Assembly: GCF_020184175.1 (NCBI RefSeq)
Contig: NC_065531.1
Coordinates: forward strand, 72,138,604-72,202,603
Reading direction: 5' to 3'
Length of the DNA: 64,000 nucleotides
Origin: Aphis gossypii
Taxonomy: Eukaryota > Arthropoda > Insecta > Hemiptera > Aphididae
Within the stretch, counting starts at the first letter, position 1. Each line of letters opens with the position of its first letter. Below the pieces are notes generated by a model. The model did not search any database. It worked only from the letters and a program-made list of their open reading frames with translations, and was not told the DNA's origin. Shown here one piece after another: positions 49,849 through 63,557 of this stretch. The position numbers and the translations under genes were made by a program.

Positions 49849-52800
49849 TAAGTCCTATACAATTATATTACAATTATTTGAGATCGTGATTACAGATTTA
49901 CAAATATAAGTTATGTTACCTACTCTTTACTACACCTAAGTCTTATTAATTGTAGTTAGTAGTAATCTTATTACCCTTAATGTGCAAATGTATATTAATA
50001 TAATTTCTTACCTGATATAAGTACATCTATGATTCGGTCAATAATATGAAGATGAGAATTTGGTATGATGAATGTATTGAATAAAATGTGAAACTTTTAC
50101 TTGGATATAATTTACGATATTAACTACTTCACAATATAAAATAAACGTCAATAATAATTTAAGTTGATAATCTCTACTAAATGAAAAAAAGACGGTTTAA
50201 AAACAGGCTGGTTGCTGAAGACAGATAGGCCATAATATTAAAAAAGGGGTTCTACTTATAGTATTGACCTTTAGTACTTGTTATTGTTCCAGTTAAAATT
50301 GTTATTGTTTATTTTATATTAATATATAGCTATTATTGAAGTTTATTTGGTGATATTGATCGCATTATGTATACATATATGATTATTAATAATTAATTTT
50401 GTAAGTATTTTTATATAATAGTAAAGTGCATGGTACAGACATTAATTGAGTTTTGATAATGAGTAATAAGTTACAATGATATTAAATTATGAAGCTATGT
50501 AGCGTAATAATGTGAATATCATTACAATAGTGTACACATTATTCAATAAAACTGAAATTTCCAATGAAATTTAATTTGTGATAAACTGATAACTTATTTG
50601 AACTACTCAATAGTCAGTTTAAGTATTTTCGTAAATTTATCTGCAAACGAATTTAAAGCAACTGCTAGAGTAATAGCAATAGAAATAGTAATTTTTGCTT
50701 AGGTATACACATAACACATTACGCGACGAAAGGAAATTTTTTGAAGTTCCAAATAATAATTTATGTCTATCAAGACATAATATAAACGCTTTATCTGGCT
50801 TAGAATAATTGTTAAGTTTAATTTATAAAAACTCTATTACTGTTATATGATATATATTGTTTTTGTAGACTCGTTTTCAGTTTAGAACTATTATAAATTA
50901 TAATAAATGTATAACCTTTATGAAACTTATTTGAAAACTGTTTAGGTAATCTGAAAACTTTAAGAAATTATTTATGAAACAATATTGTGAATTATATTAT
51001 GCTGTTCGAGTATTGTGAGATAAATATATAAAATATAAATTATAAACCATAATAATTTAATCGATATTTAAATGAATTACAGAAATTTGAATGAAATCGA
51101 ATTGTTGAAATAAATATTATCATTACTAGTAATTTATAAGCTTAAATAATTAAACATATTACCAGTTATATGATTATATATTCTCTCTAAATTTATTTAT
51201 GTTTGTATATATGTATGTGTTCCATCAATGATGATAATTAGTCACTATTAAAAATATCGGATCTATGTTAACTCTGACTGTTTTTCATATACATTAATAT
51301 TATTGACTACATTGGCCAGTCATTTTAGAGAATGTCTAACTAAGACAGATAATGATAGAAATGTTAGAAATAATTTAATAGTAATATATAATTTTTATGA
51401 TTAGCTAATCATAGTCATTATCGACAAGACTATGTAGTCAATGATAATTTAATCAGTAAAAGCTAATATAGTTATGATAAGATACATAAATTATTTACTA
51501 TGTTTACAACTTAGGATAATTTAAATAACTTATTAATAAGAATATTAACTAATTAGTAAAGTTTTTTAAAAATTTACTTTTTAACTACCTAGTTAATTCC
51601 CTACTTTTGTATCTATCAATTATTTAAGTATAAAATTTAATTTAAATTGGTCAATAATTTATTTCACAGAGCTGAATAAAAGTTCTGATATTTTTGTATT
51701 AAAATACAACGAGTAGAAACTATTAAATAAAGTTTGTTTTGGATTGTATAATGTTTCATATTTATTCAGGCAAAAATATTTTGCTGGGAATAGTAAAATA
51801 ACATTATTACTCTCGTAAAAACTATAGTCAAGCAAGTAGCAACTATTATATCAAATATTTTGATACTGAAAATTGAAACGATTTGATATAAATTAAAATG
51901 ACTAATTTAAATTCAAGCTCTTTTACCATTATTAATTTTGATTTAATTGGTTTTAAAATTATGTTTAAATTTAACTTTAGAAATGTCCGTTTATACATTA
52001 AAAACTGTGGACTTCAGATATTAATAATATATTTTTACAACTAATTTTTTATAATTATCAGTAGTTTTTAGGAAAATGTTTTTAAATAATTCTACTTTAA
52101 TGGAATTGAGATCTCGTAGGTCTGTATATAATCTAATTTGTAAAAATGTATAATTTTTTTTCCGAAAACATTATGAGTACCTACCCCAACGTCAATAGCC
52201 AGAATATTATATTATATGTGCGTCTCTGCAATGAGATCAATACTTCACATCATCTACTTCACATTATCACTAAGAAAAATATATAGGTATTATTCTATAA
52301 TAATGGGTTCTACATAAACACCAACTCTTTTCAAATTATAATTAGGTATTGATCATCTCAGCCCCCTGCCCAAAGTATAGAAAGCATATAGGTCTTCGGT
52401 TGGGTGCACGCATGTACACGAAGAAATGATGACCCGCTGACAGACGCATTTGATAGTCGTTATCAATCAAAGCAACATAATAGATAACTGTGATATGATA
52501 ACCCGTGGAATATACAAACACGCACTACACACACAATAATAGTAGATACTGTAGTAGTGCAGTAAATATTAGATGGATTTCTTTCAAGCGAATAAATCAC
52601 TAGAGTGCCGCTGCCGTATCTTTTTAAGAACCTATTGCAGCATTGTAAGGATTTTTCGATGAGTTAATATATTGTTTATTTTTTTCCCAGCTAAAATATA
52701 AACCATAAAACGAATGCGAAATATAATAATTATGAGAGTTAATTTTTAAAAGTCAATAAACGAGTACCAATATAACCATATAATATTTTATGTAGGTGAA

Positions 52801-54985
52801 AAAAGATCTAACTGTTACTTGTATACAAGCAAATAATATTTACACTGGCCGCAGACGGATGTAGAACGAAAATTATGACAGGCACATGATTTTATTTTGC
52901 CTGATCTATAAGATATAAAACGAGAGAGAAAGAAAAAGAGAAATAAATAAAATTATGTAATATATTGTATTTGTCCAAGGCGTATGTCACATTTACTAAA
53001 CAAGTACTAACACTCGTGTACAAAGGTGTGCGAGACACTGCATACTATAATGAATGGTAAATGGTATGAATGTCGAACATGCACGCGTCTCGATAGCCTA
53101 AATTATTTATTAATTATTATAAATTAAGTTGTATCGATAAATACTATTCAGTAGATATGCATGCATAGATACGTGTGTCAATTGAATTCGAATTTATATT
53201 ATATTAATTTAAACATGACAACTTACATAGGATAATTATTAATAACTAATAAGTTATTTATATTTAAATTTAGTGTGCTACTTGTTTTGTCACTGCACAT
53301 AAAATTTGAAAAAAAAACGCAGAACTCATGAACAATAATTTAATATTTAAAAGAAAACTCAAGTAAAAGAATGGTTTTATAAATTCTCAAGGTATTTATT
53401 TGTAGGAGGTCAAAAAAAAACATTTTTCTAACCATCAAAGACTCTTATTATAAAACTTTTAATACGTTTTTGGCGATTTCTATAAATGAAATATATAAAA
53501 GATCTACATTATGTGAATAGAAAATTTTCATCAAATAAATGTATTACACTTTGTGTCATAAAACAAGCACCATTATTGATATTATGAAAAATAATATCAT
53601 ATTATATATATAATCATCATACAACATGTTTTATATGTTTTTATACTATGATAAATATTATAACTGTCAAAACATACATTTTATAAAAGTAACTAATGTA
53701 GCGTTAAATTCTAATCATCTCATACAGATATTATGTAGGTAATATTTTACTGTACTAATTTTTAAATTTAATTAGGGTTTAAATTGTAGGAATATTATAT
53801 TCAATGTTACTAAAAAAAAAATATTGAATACATATAACTTTTTTTTTACTTAAATAATATTATGTAATTAATAGGGACGCATAAATCTCATTACAATCCC
53901 ATCGAACCAGTAATTCTGATAAAATTACACACATATAATAAATATCTTAAAATAAATCAGACTTTTCAAATACAAAAATAAAACATGAAGAGTAGCCTAC
54001 ATTGGATAGTGCATTTTAAAAATGGATTAAAGTATTCAAATGAGAAAAGGTTTTGGGAGTCAAATTGTTGACAACTATTACAATATTTTTTACAATATTA
54101 AATTGATTAAATTTTAAATTCTAATACAACTAAATATCTAAATATTACTTTTTATTTGAACAAACATATGTACCTAATAATAATAATTTAATAATAATTG
54201 TACATAGGTCTCTTATACATTTTTATAATATAGTGTCTTATTGCAGCAAGATAATTATAAAACCTTAAACATATTTGCTAAAAATAAAATAAGTCTAAGT
54301 TATAATTATATATAACTGATCAAAATGTTTGTCTTGTCTTATTTTGTTTAAACATTTGCCTCAACTACTGATACATTGTGTTTATTAGTTAAACATTGAA
54401 ATTAAATGATATTTTAATTTCTATTTATTAAAAATATTATACATAATGCTATAAAAACAAAAACTAATTACTTCAATAAAATGTAACTACATAGGAACAA
54501 AAAATTATCCGTGTATAAAATGATGACGATTGCTATAATTATCTGCATACCTACGTATTACGATTGGGGCCAATTATTGAAAAATGTATAGTAATTCATC
54601 AATTGAGAACGCTGGGCCGACTTGGCTTAATTTTTTTTCTATTGTTTGTAATTGCCAGGAAATGGTTTTTACGAAAGACAATTTTTGAAAAACGAAATTT
54701 GTTTTTTTAACTCAAAAATTTGAATTGCTGCATAAGATCTATGTGAATAACACACATGTATGCACACGATATGATTTGTACACCGTAGACCAGATTTTAG
54801 GCTTAATTTCAATTTTGTAAGTTAATTGAGTAATTATTTCTTTATAAATATTTATTTTTCAATATCATACGGCGCACACACCACATGTGAATAACGTACA
54901 TGATAATAAACTTTTTGCATAACTATAAGCAAGTCTCACAGGCAATACCGAACGGGTAATGTATTATAAATTATAATCGACTCAC
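49849..54985. other. AT-rich non-coding stretch
   Basis: No gene or clear element was recognised. The segment at about 52340-52620 has a more balanced composition and several CG dinucleotides but no usable frame. Confidence 0.45.
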
Positions 54986-55039
54986 CGACTGATGATCAGA
55001 GACTGAACAACCATAATTCGGCTTGCAATTTTCATGGTA
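54986..55039 (-). other. Possible untranslated or alternative exon, minus strand
   Basis: A perfect TACTAAC branch-point word precedes an AAAG acceptor (55041-55040), and a GTGAGT donor starts at 54985, leaving 54 bases. An ATG at 55035 opens a short hydrophobic frame. Joined by phase to the exon at 35.4 kb, this frame would stop just at that exon's own ATG, so it would act as an upstream ORF. Possible transposon sequence nearby (55235-55280) makes chance a serious alternative. Confidence 0.25.
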
Positions 55040-55234
55040 CTTTCGTAACACCAAGTTAGTATATGTAATAAGAAAGCATTTTACAAAATTCGCATTTTTA
55101 AGTGATGTGCTTGCACACATTTTTTGAGATTGAAGATGTTCAATAAAAATGTTTGAATTTTGAACACTACATATTACACCGGGTATTATTAATTTTCAAA
55201 TTAAACAAAGTTTGGATCATATTATAATATTGGG

Positions 55235-55280
55235 TTGGCATTTTTAACGAGCAACGAAATACAAGGGTTAGCTAGTATAT
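55235..55280 (+). mobile_element. Possible 3' terminus of a non-autonomous element
   Basis: AACGAGCAACGAAATACAAG followed by GGTTAGCTAGTATATA resembles a degenerate "ACGGGTTAGCTAGT" end that I associate with abundant insect repeats. Only this end is recognisable. Confidence 0.3.
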
Positions 55281-58200
55281 ATAATATATATGTACTATAA
55301 AAATGTAAGCATTATAAAAAACTGGCGTGTAAACATAGATAACAATCGTATAAGTATTTAAATTTGATAATGTATAAATTAATTTTAATATTAAAAAGAT
55401 AATAACATAACATTAATTATGTACACAAAGTTGGTTCTATTAAATGAAAATTTGCATGAACCTAACTATCTTAATGGGATATAAGAATGTATGACGTTCA
55501 CTTTTAAAAAGCTCCATACTATCATATGTTTTATTTCAGTTTTATAAACGTACAACATGGACATTTTTACTTTTACTTAAGTCAAATTTACTCTATTATT
55601 GTTTAAGTTAAAGTGAAGTAACTAATTTAATAATTTAAAGATAAGATTATTTACCTAATGAATCTTTGAGGCTAATATTGATCTTTTAAGTTTGAACCAA
55701 GTTATATAGTAATTTTAAAATTTAAAAAATATAATTTTAAAATATTGTTAAGTATTCATTTGATTCTTAAAAATTACAGAGTACAATTTGCTATGCAACA
55801 TATTTGTAAGACATACGGTGTGGCGTCCTCTTAAAAGATTTATATTTTTGTATATTAATTATTGTCATTAATAAAATAGGTAATCAAGTAAGCACCTAAC
55901 TAATTGCGATTGGAATAATATATCCGAGTAAATATTATCTTATTAATTTTGAAATATAATTAATATCTGTGTAAAACAAATTATTAAATTGCAATAATAA
56001 ATTATATTTACCTACTGTTTTTATGTAAATTTTAATGGCAAATAAGTTATTTTTTCATCAAAATATAAAATAATTAAAACAATTTACGACTAACGAGTTA
56101 AGCAGATTTCAAGTACTTGCACAGTTGGTAAATGCTACATGAGTGAGCATCGTGAGCTATATTGACCTACAGACAAGACAACCACAGTACTAAAATCATA
56201 AATACGAGTATACTACTGCTATTCAGTAGGTATCTGAAACGTTTTATCACCTACAGGTTAGGTTAGGTCAATAAAACTATAATTTTATAGTAGGTAAAAA
56301 GTCCAATAATTAATTGCATCTATAGCACGGGTAGACAAATTCTAATTTTATTGAAGATACATTTTTTTTTTAATTATTAGGAATGGTGATTAAAAATCGT
56401 TTAAATTTTGTAAGGTGACACTTACTCGTTGTCATCTTTGACACGAAGCGATAATTTACAATGAAACTTTCATTTATTTTTTACCTTAAATTTTCACTGG
56501 GATCGGTGATCCTACTTACCACGCAAAACGTGATTTATGTACTTATGTATACCTAGATAATATATAACTGACGTCATTTGATCTCGCAAAATTTTACCTA
56601 AAATAACAAACGATGGTGACATAATAAGAGAAATTAGTCATCCCATGGCGTCAACCAGCTATGTTTGACTTATACGGATGTAAATGATTTCTAAACAGTA
56701 AATAGATTTATAAAATATTTATGATGTGTACACTGTATGAACACATAAATTAGGTAGCTACGAGAAAGATGAATGTCTAAAATTTGAATGGTAACAGTTA
56801 GCTATAATAACTGATATAGTTATTTACTGGAGAATTAATCATCCAAGAAATAACTTAAATATAATTTACCAGAAATATGTGAACAAATAGGTACGAATTT
56901 GGTTTTACTCATTAAATACGCCAAATAGGTATATCTTTTTATTTTTATTTTTACATGAGTGATATCAATTTTTAAACTGTAAAGATAATCATGGAAAAGT
57001 CACTTTAAACGTTAAATATTAACTATATAAATGTTTATATTGTTTTTATTTATTAGTTCCTAATGAATAAATAAAAATGGCGATTAGTACCTATTAATAT
57101 TTATAAACATTTTGAAATATCGTGCATAAATGATGTATATGCTCTTTAAAAAAAATAATAATAAATAATATACCTACCTATGAGATTTACGAAGAAGATT
57201 TAACATTTTAGGTGTACTACTTATGTACTTATGTACACACTTAATTATTTTCGGTTCATATTGTCATTACTAATGTTTTTGTCTTTTTGATAATTGATAA
57301 AAATTATTTATAATTTGTAACTGATTTAAATTTGATCTGAGATAATTAAAAACTGAAGCCACAAATGATAAATCGAAATCTTTTAAGCAGTAATAAACTA
57401 TTTTACTTACGTAATAATAATATTTTACCGTAAAAATATACATCTATTAAGATTAAAAAACATTTCAAGTAGACTCATCAGTGATACATATACGAATATA
57501 CTTTCAAAAGAACATAATATCAATATCGAATATGTTTTAAATTGAAAAAATAAAAATAACTCCTACATAGGTGTTAAGAACTCTTAAATTCACTTTAAAA
57601 TAATAAATATATTTAACAACAAAATAGCAAGTAAGCATAATGTTTCTTTTTTTCAAACGACTGCGTCGTCAAGACAAGAATATACAGAATAAACGACAGT
57701 CAGTCGAGCGCTAACAAAATATATTTTTGTAGTTAATCTAAGTAATTAAATATTTGAAGAATTACAGATTTTCATGTTTAGTGTTTGGATTTCCTTAAGT
57801 GTGAACTCAAAAATAACTTAAATGTCGACAAATCCGAAATTTAACCAGGTTTGTCTACGGGTGGTATAGGCTCAAACCAAACTACCGTATATATTACAGG
57901 TTGATATCATTTAAAATAATGTGGAAAATATGTAATAATTAACAAAAACGTAGACGTTGTTACAAGAAAGAAAAGTATTATTCACTGCACTGACTATTAC
58001 CTGTTAATGAAACTACAAGAACAAAATAAAAAAAATAGGGCATTTCACGCATACAAACGGCAAGCTTATATCGTTTTGTTATTTTATCACCCGATGGAAT
58101 TTTACTATCTGATATCTACACAATACAACAGCATACTGTAAATAGATCGAAATGTTAAAAAAAATTGAATACGACAATACTTCATATTGTAAAATTTATA

Positions 58201-60196
58201 GCATAATGTGTTACAGTTGTCGAGGACCAATACACTGTGAAAGTCGTTTCTTTATATTAATAATAATATCGCATAACGTAGTATACATGGATAGTCATAT
58301 TTCTACCCTTTTAAAATCAAAAAATGTTAACGTTAACAAGTACCCGTTTAACGGTTTGCACAGTGGCATACTTAAAGCTTAACGATACATAAACAAAGTA
58401 TTAACGATAATAAACCAACTTGGAAACGTTGATGGGAAACGATGCACTGGCAGTAATCACAGTATTACACACTACCTTGTAATCATATTATACTGAAATT
58501 TATCAACACCGTCTATTAGATACTTAAAAAAAAAATCAAAAATTAAGTGTCATTATAATTTAAAAGCGTTGTTATAAATTCGTATAGCGTGTTCGTTCAA
58601 AATTGTTTTGAATAGGTATAATGTATATAAAAGAATAAGTATTGACTGATTGATTCATAATTAACGTAGAACTAAAACTATGATAGCTATAGACTTAAAA
58701 CAGTCATGGTATCTTCGTACAACCAAGTAGGAGTGCACTTAGGTCTTAGAAAGAATTTCATGAAATTTAAATTTTAAAAAGAAGCTTACACGGAGGGTTG
58801 TGCTTATTAGCACATAAAAAACGAATATTTTTTTGTAATCACCATTAGTTACAAAAAATAAAACAGTTGTTATAATTAATGAAATTGTATATTCTATCAA
58901 AACCAATCAAATGTACTATTAATAATCTGTGTACATTTAATGGAATTTAAGATGGGCAAGACCGTGCACAGGATCAATTAGTATAATATAAAAAGCTTAA
59001 GCCTTAGACAATGATAATTTCGTTATTTTTATAAATTGCTTAACAATCTTTATTATAAAAGATCTGCATAATTATGATTAAATTATAATTAAGAAGAGAC
59101 GATTACAAGAATATTACAATAGTTTGGAGTCCTTATTAAAAAGAATAAGTCACGAATTGTAAGGCGTTTTATATAGGCAATTTTGATGCATCTTCAAGAC
59201 AAATTAAAATTTTATATTAAGCTTATTGATAATTTTACATACAGAATACGGACTTATGAAAAAAATGTTTTCATGCTCTTTTTTTTATCGATTATAAATA
59301 TGAAAAATAAATAAATACTAGTAAGAAACAAATTGAGAATTATCAAACACTTTCAGAAAATCTAAACCAGAAACCAAACAACATCATCAAAGTAATTGAA
59401 TTCATAACAAAAACAATTAATCTCATCTATTAAATAAAATATTACGTAAGGTATATTCTTCGAATAATTTAATTTCTATGTAAACAATACAATTATTAAT
59501 ATCTTATTAATGTACCTAACTTGTTTTAATCCAAAATTAATGTTTCATCAAAGGACCTTTGATTCCACGTATAGATTTTAGTAATAATAAGAAAAACATA
59601 GCTTTTGGCTTTACTATATGAATTGCAATTTAAGACAAAGTTCTTAAAATAATCATTTTATACTGCAGTTGATATTATTTTGTTTTAATTTAGACATTAA
59701 TTCTTAACGAAATCAAATAGATCGAATTGTGTATGCTTGTACTATATGATATTACATTATATGTATACTGCTACATTTATAAAAATTGTGTTATAATACA
59801 TAATATATAGTATCCAACGCTCAAAACTTTTATAATAGATTGCTTCTATTCATGCTATTATAATAAACGAAAAATAAATCGTGACTGACATTTGTAGGTA
59901 ATAATATAAAGTACCTATTTTTTAATACTTCTGGTAGTCAATAGTCAGAGATAAAAAATTGTTCTAAATCAAACCTCAAATTACAATACAATTTCAGTAT
60001 AAGTACAAAAGATGTATCTGGGTTTTTATTTATTTTAGTTTCGAAAATTTTTATGAGTAAAGAGTATAGAAGGCTGTATAACATTCTACTCTGTATCCAC
60101 CTATGCTCAAAATGTGATTAATGATAATAAACTAAAATTTCTTAGTAATAATTATAATACACTATAATTACATAAATATATAGGTACTATACTTAC
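55281..60196. other. AT-rich non-coding stretch
   Basis: No gene was recognised. The open frame at 58152-58382 shows no signal peptide or domain. The segment is intron if the promoter at 60.2-60.6 kb drives the exon at 35.3 kb. Confidence 0.45.
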
Positions 60197-60620
60197 GCGA
60201 TTTGCGTTAATTTTTGTGTAGTACTATTAAAGGTAAACGACGACGACGACTACGACGGCAACGATGTGAGTGTGCACGATACGCTCGACAGTGACACAAT
60301 ACGCGCCAAAGCCAAACCAGCCACGGTCGGTTTTTGAATGAACAATAAGTGGAAAAGCGGGGTACGCCGTGGGCGGAAAATCCCGTGTCCGCTTCCGTCA
60401 TCCCTGACGTAAGGGTAGGTGCGCGCGCACCCACGCACACACACCGCCGTCCCAATACTCGTTATACATCCGCAACCGACCCAACCACAGTAGCGGGTAT
60501 AGGTGACGTCACCAGGACGTCGACGAGCAGTGTTACCAGTTGCGCGGAAATCGATATACCGGACACATACGCAAAGGTCATCTCGAATATCGTGGCGTAT
60601 AATAAGAGTTACGACAATAA
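60197..60620 (-). promoter_or_regulatory. CpG-rich promoter and untranslated first exon, minus strand
   Basis: This is a clear GC- and CpG-rich island. On the minus strand it ends in a strong splice donor (ATCGC then GTAAGT from 60196), preceded by a CGTCGTCGTCGTCG run at 60237-60251. No TATA box is seen, so initiation would be of the CpG, dispersed type. It contains the palindrome GGTGACGTCACC (60502-60513), a perfect cAMP-response/ATF element, plus further TGACGT or GACGTC words near 60403 and 60514. The frames across it are not protein-like. I infer a 5' untranslated exon of a gene running to the left. The first acceptor with a convincing coding exon in that direction is at 35410. The plus-strand alternative is less likely. 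Confidence 0.55.
60502..60513. promoter_or_regulatory. Palindromic CRE/ATF site
   Basis: GGTGACGTCACC is the full consensus cAMP-response element with extended symmetry, inside the CpG-rich block. CREB/ATF bZIP dimers bind this sequence in animals; binding here is inferred. Confidence 0.6.
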
Positions 60621-63524
60621 TAATTATAGTCGATGGACAAATAATTAAGATTCGAATTCGTATGCAAAAATGTTGTTGAATATTCACAAAGACTTTGTTG
60701 TTTATTAAAAAAACTAGACATCTAAAAAATAAATTACAAAATGTATGATGAAATGTAAAATACAATTAAATATCAGTACCTATATTTTTGTTGACAAATA
60801 ATTACCATACAATTATCAAACTATCAACCTTAATTATGTAAATACAAAATTAACAACGGAAAGCGTAACATAAATTGTAGAACGAGTATAACCTACTTAT
60901 ATCTATATAAAGTTACAAAAAGTGATTTGAGATTTTCAAATTGGAAATTAATAGGATTACCTATCATTACCTATCACTTAGCAATTAGCAAAGTCTTACA
61001 CAAATAAAAACTACTCATCAGAATGAAATAAAATAAAATGTTAATATACCATTTATAAAAAATGATTCTTTTATGCAATTTTATAGAAATATGCAATTTA
61101 TAGTCATTTTTATTAAAATATGCAAAAATATGTTTACAAAAAATGTACCCATGTTCATGTACTACACATATTATTAACAAAAGGTTAATTGCAATAAAAT
61201 TATTCTATAGTAAAAACTCGTAAACGTAAAAATCCAGACTTAAGTTAAAATATTATGATGTTATCTTTACTACAGAAAATACAAACATATATTAATATGC
61301 TCAATCCATTGCACACGAAATTGAGAATCAAGACGATATAAAAACCGAACGTTTCGCAAAAATTGACTTTACGTCGGTCTGTTGATAGTTGCTACGGTGC
61401 TTTTCGGTAGGTACTCACTACTCACTCACATAGTCACATATTTAGATAAGACAAGTATAATATAGGGTTTGCTAACATGAATCATGATATAGTATTATAA
61501 TTGTTGTATAAACAGTTTTGTCCATATCTGTAGCACCGTCGTGGCCACCTGTTCTGTTACACACAAGCACACACGATCGAAATATACTATAAATACTTAC
61601 TACTTATACTCCTAATATAATATTATAGGGGTATTATAAAGTAAAAACCATTGGATACGGGCAAACGGGTTAAAATAATTTATCATAAAAACCAAATTTA
61701 ATCATTACTACATAATATAATTATACTTCCTATAATGCTATAAAACAGAAATATCAGGAGGACGAGTGGTTCCAAAGAGCATAATATGGTATCATATATA
61801 GCTATTATCATTTACTATACTGTTTTCTATTTGTTCATTCTTGAATAAAGTAATTCGTTTTTATAGTCTCTACCTCAAAAGTGCTTTAATCCATACAAAA
61901 CAAAATAAATACGTTTTTTTCATTTCTAAATAAACAGCATTTGTCGTGAATATGTTTTGTTCTTGTAGAATATTTATTTTGCTTGAGGTATTACGCTATT
62001 TTTATGTATGTCTCACATTTTCCATAATTTTTTATTTTAGCTCCTAAATACGTAGTATTGAACTGTTTCTTTTTAACTTCTCATTTTTAATTTATTTAGT
62101 TATTTATTTTATGCATAAAAGCTTAAAGCGTTTCTAATATTTACTCTATTAGGTTTAATGATATTCACTAAAATTTTTTACAATTTTTGGAATTGATTAA
62201 AATATGTTGGACAAAACTATTGAAAATATTCTATACTCACTATTCGTTGAATACTATTTATAATATACATTTTTTATTTATTATTATTATTTTTTTTAAT
62301 GTTTTAATACATGAAATATTACATGTTTAATTTATAATTGTAGTTATACACAACACATACATAAATATTTGTATATTATTTATCTGCAATACCGAATATT
62401 AACTGTTTAACTTCGTATTGGAATATTTTAAAATATTTTTTGAACAAAATCAGGAAAATTGGCTTTTGTGTTATTAAAAACACGACTAACCTTAGAAGAT
62501 AATTATTGTTTATCTTAGAGTTTAAATATTATAAGAAGCGTAATTGAAAACACGGATATTTCCCGCTTTAAACGTGATTATGAGAACAACAAATAACATT
62601 CTTATTTTGTAAATAAAACCATCGCATTGAAAAGCCGTTATATACATAATAATATTAAATATAAATATATATTATGTAAGTATAAGTTTTTTAAGTAAAC
62701 GCTTTCTTCTTCAATTTCATTCGAATAAAAGGTAATTATCGTTAATTATTTATATAATGATTTTAATGAACATTTAAAAGGCCCACTAAAACAATTATTT
62801 TTTTTACAGAAACACGATGGTCTAGTTAATTTTTATGGTTATAAATAAATTATTCTATAGATTAAAATAATTGTTTGCATGTTTTAATAACAATCAACTT
62901 AAATTAATGGAACTTTAGTTCTATCATAACAGCTTAAATAATTTTTTTTTTAAACAATACAATATGTACAGATGTACCTATCTAATATACTGTGAATAAT
63001 ATACGTGTTCAAAAACTAATCAAATTTATAAACTTTACAGAGAGAGCTCATAAAAAAAACAAATACTTTAATTTAAATTTAAATTGTTGAAAAAAAATAA
63101 ACATTCAAGATGTACCTATGCTAACAAAAAAATAGTGGCACTACAAATAACCAGAATATATTATGAAGACCAATAAACGATAAAACAAAATAATTATACA
63201 CGCATTATTAGAGTATAACATTATAAAACAATTCCTGCGTATATTTGTTGATATCTCAATATTAAGTTTAGGTATAGAGGTATAGAATATTATGTAAAAT
63301 GTTAAATATGTCCACTTGCCCATATTACGTGTTAAGATAATTACCTATTGAAAACAACACGTATGATAAAATGTATTATTTTAACACTGAAGTTAATATC
63401 ATAATACTATTAGTAATATAAAAACGAATTCATTGGCATCCTCGTGGAAGTCAGGGAAGGTTTTTATAACAATAAGTTCTGTAAATGTTAATTATAAATG
63501 CTAAAAATGCTATAGCAGTGTAAG
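60621..63524. other. AT-rich non-coding stretch
   Basis: Apart from the promoter candidate at 61.34 kb there is no recognised feature. Open frames are short and of low complexity. Confidence 0.45.
61337..61405 (+). promoter_or_regulatory. Weak TATA promoter and first-exon candidate, plus strand
   Basis: TATAAAAA at 61337-61344 is followed by a less AT-rich segment and a possible donor (TTTTCG then GTAGGT) near 61405. No coding exon was found in the 2.6 kb to the right edge, so this would need exons outside the window. Confidence 0.2.
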
Positions 63525-63557
63525 TACCATGATTTAAGACAATCTTAAATCGTGGTA
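63525..63557. repeat. 15-bp hairpin with one wobble pair
   Basis: TACCATGATTTAAGA and TCTTAAATCGTGGTA pair at 14 of 15 positions around a 3-base loop (caa); the mismatch would be G-U or A-C in RNA. No function can be assigned. Confidence 0.8.

Noticed and set aside
50010..50060. Strong minus-strand donor (ATCAG then GTAAGA) near 50010
   Set aside because: No AG acceptor with a pyrimidine tract occurs at a reasonable distance upstream on that strand, so no exon can be drawn.
60250..60765. Long open frames (171 and 99 codons) across the CpG-rich block
   Set aside because: Both strands are open only because the block is GC-rich; the translations are low in structure and no domain or plausible start context is seen. 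A non-coding exon explains the block better.
62800..62830. Plus-strand acceptor (ATTTTTTTTACAG) followed by ATG GTC TAG
   Set aside because: The frame stops after two codons and no donor follows; no exon can be supported.
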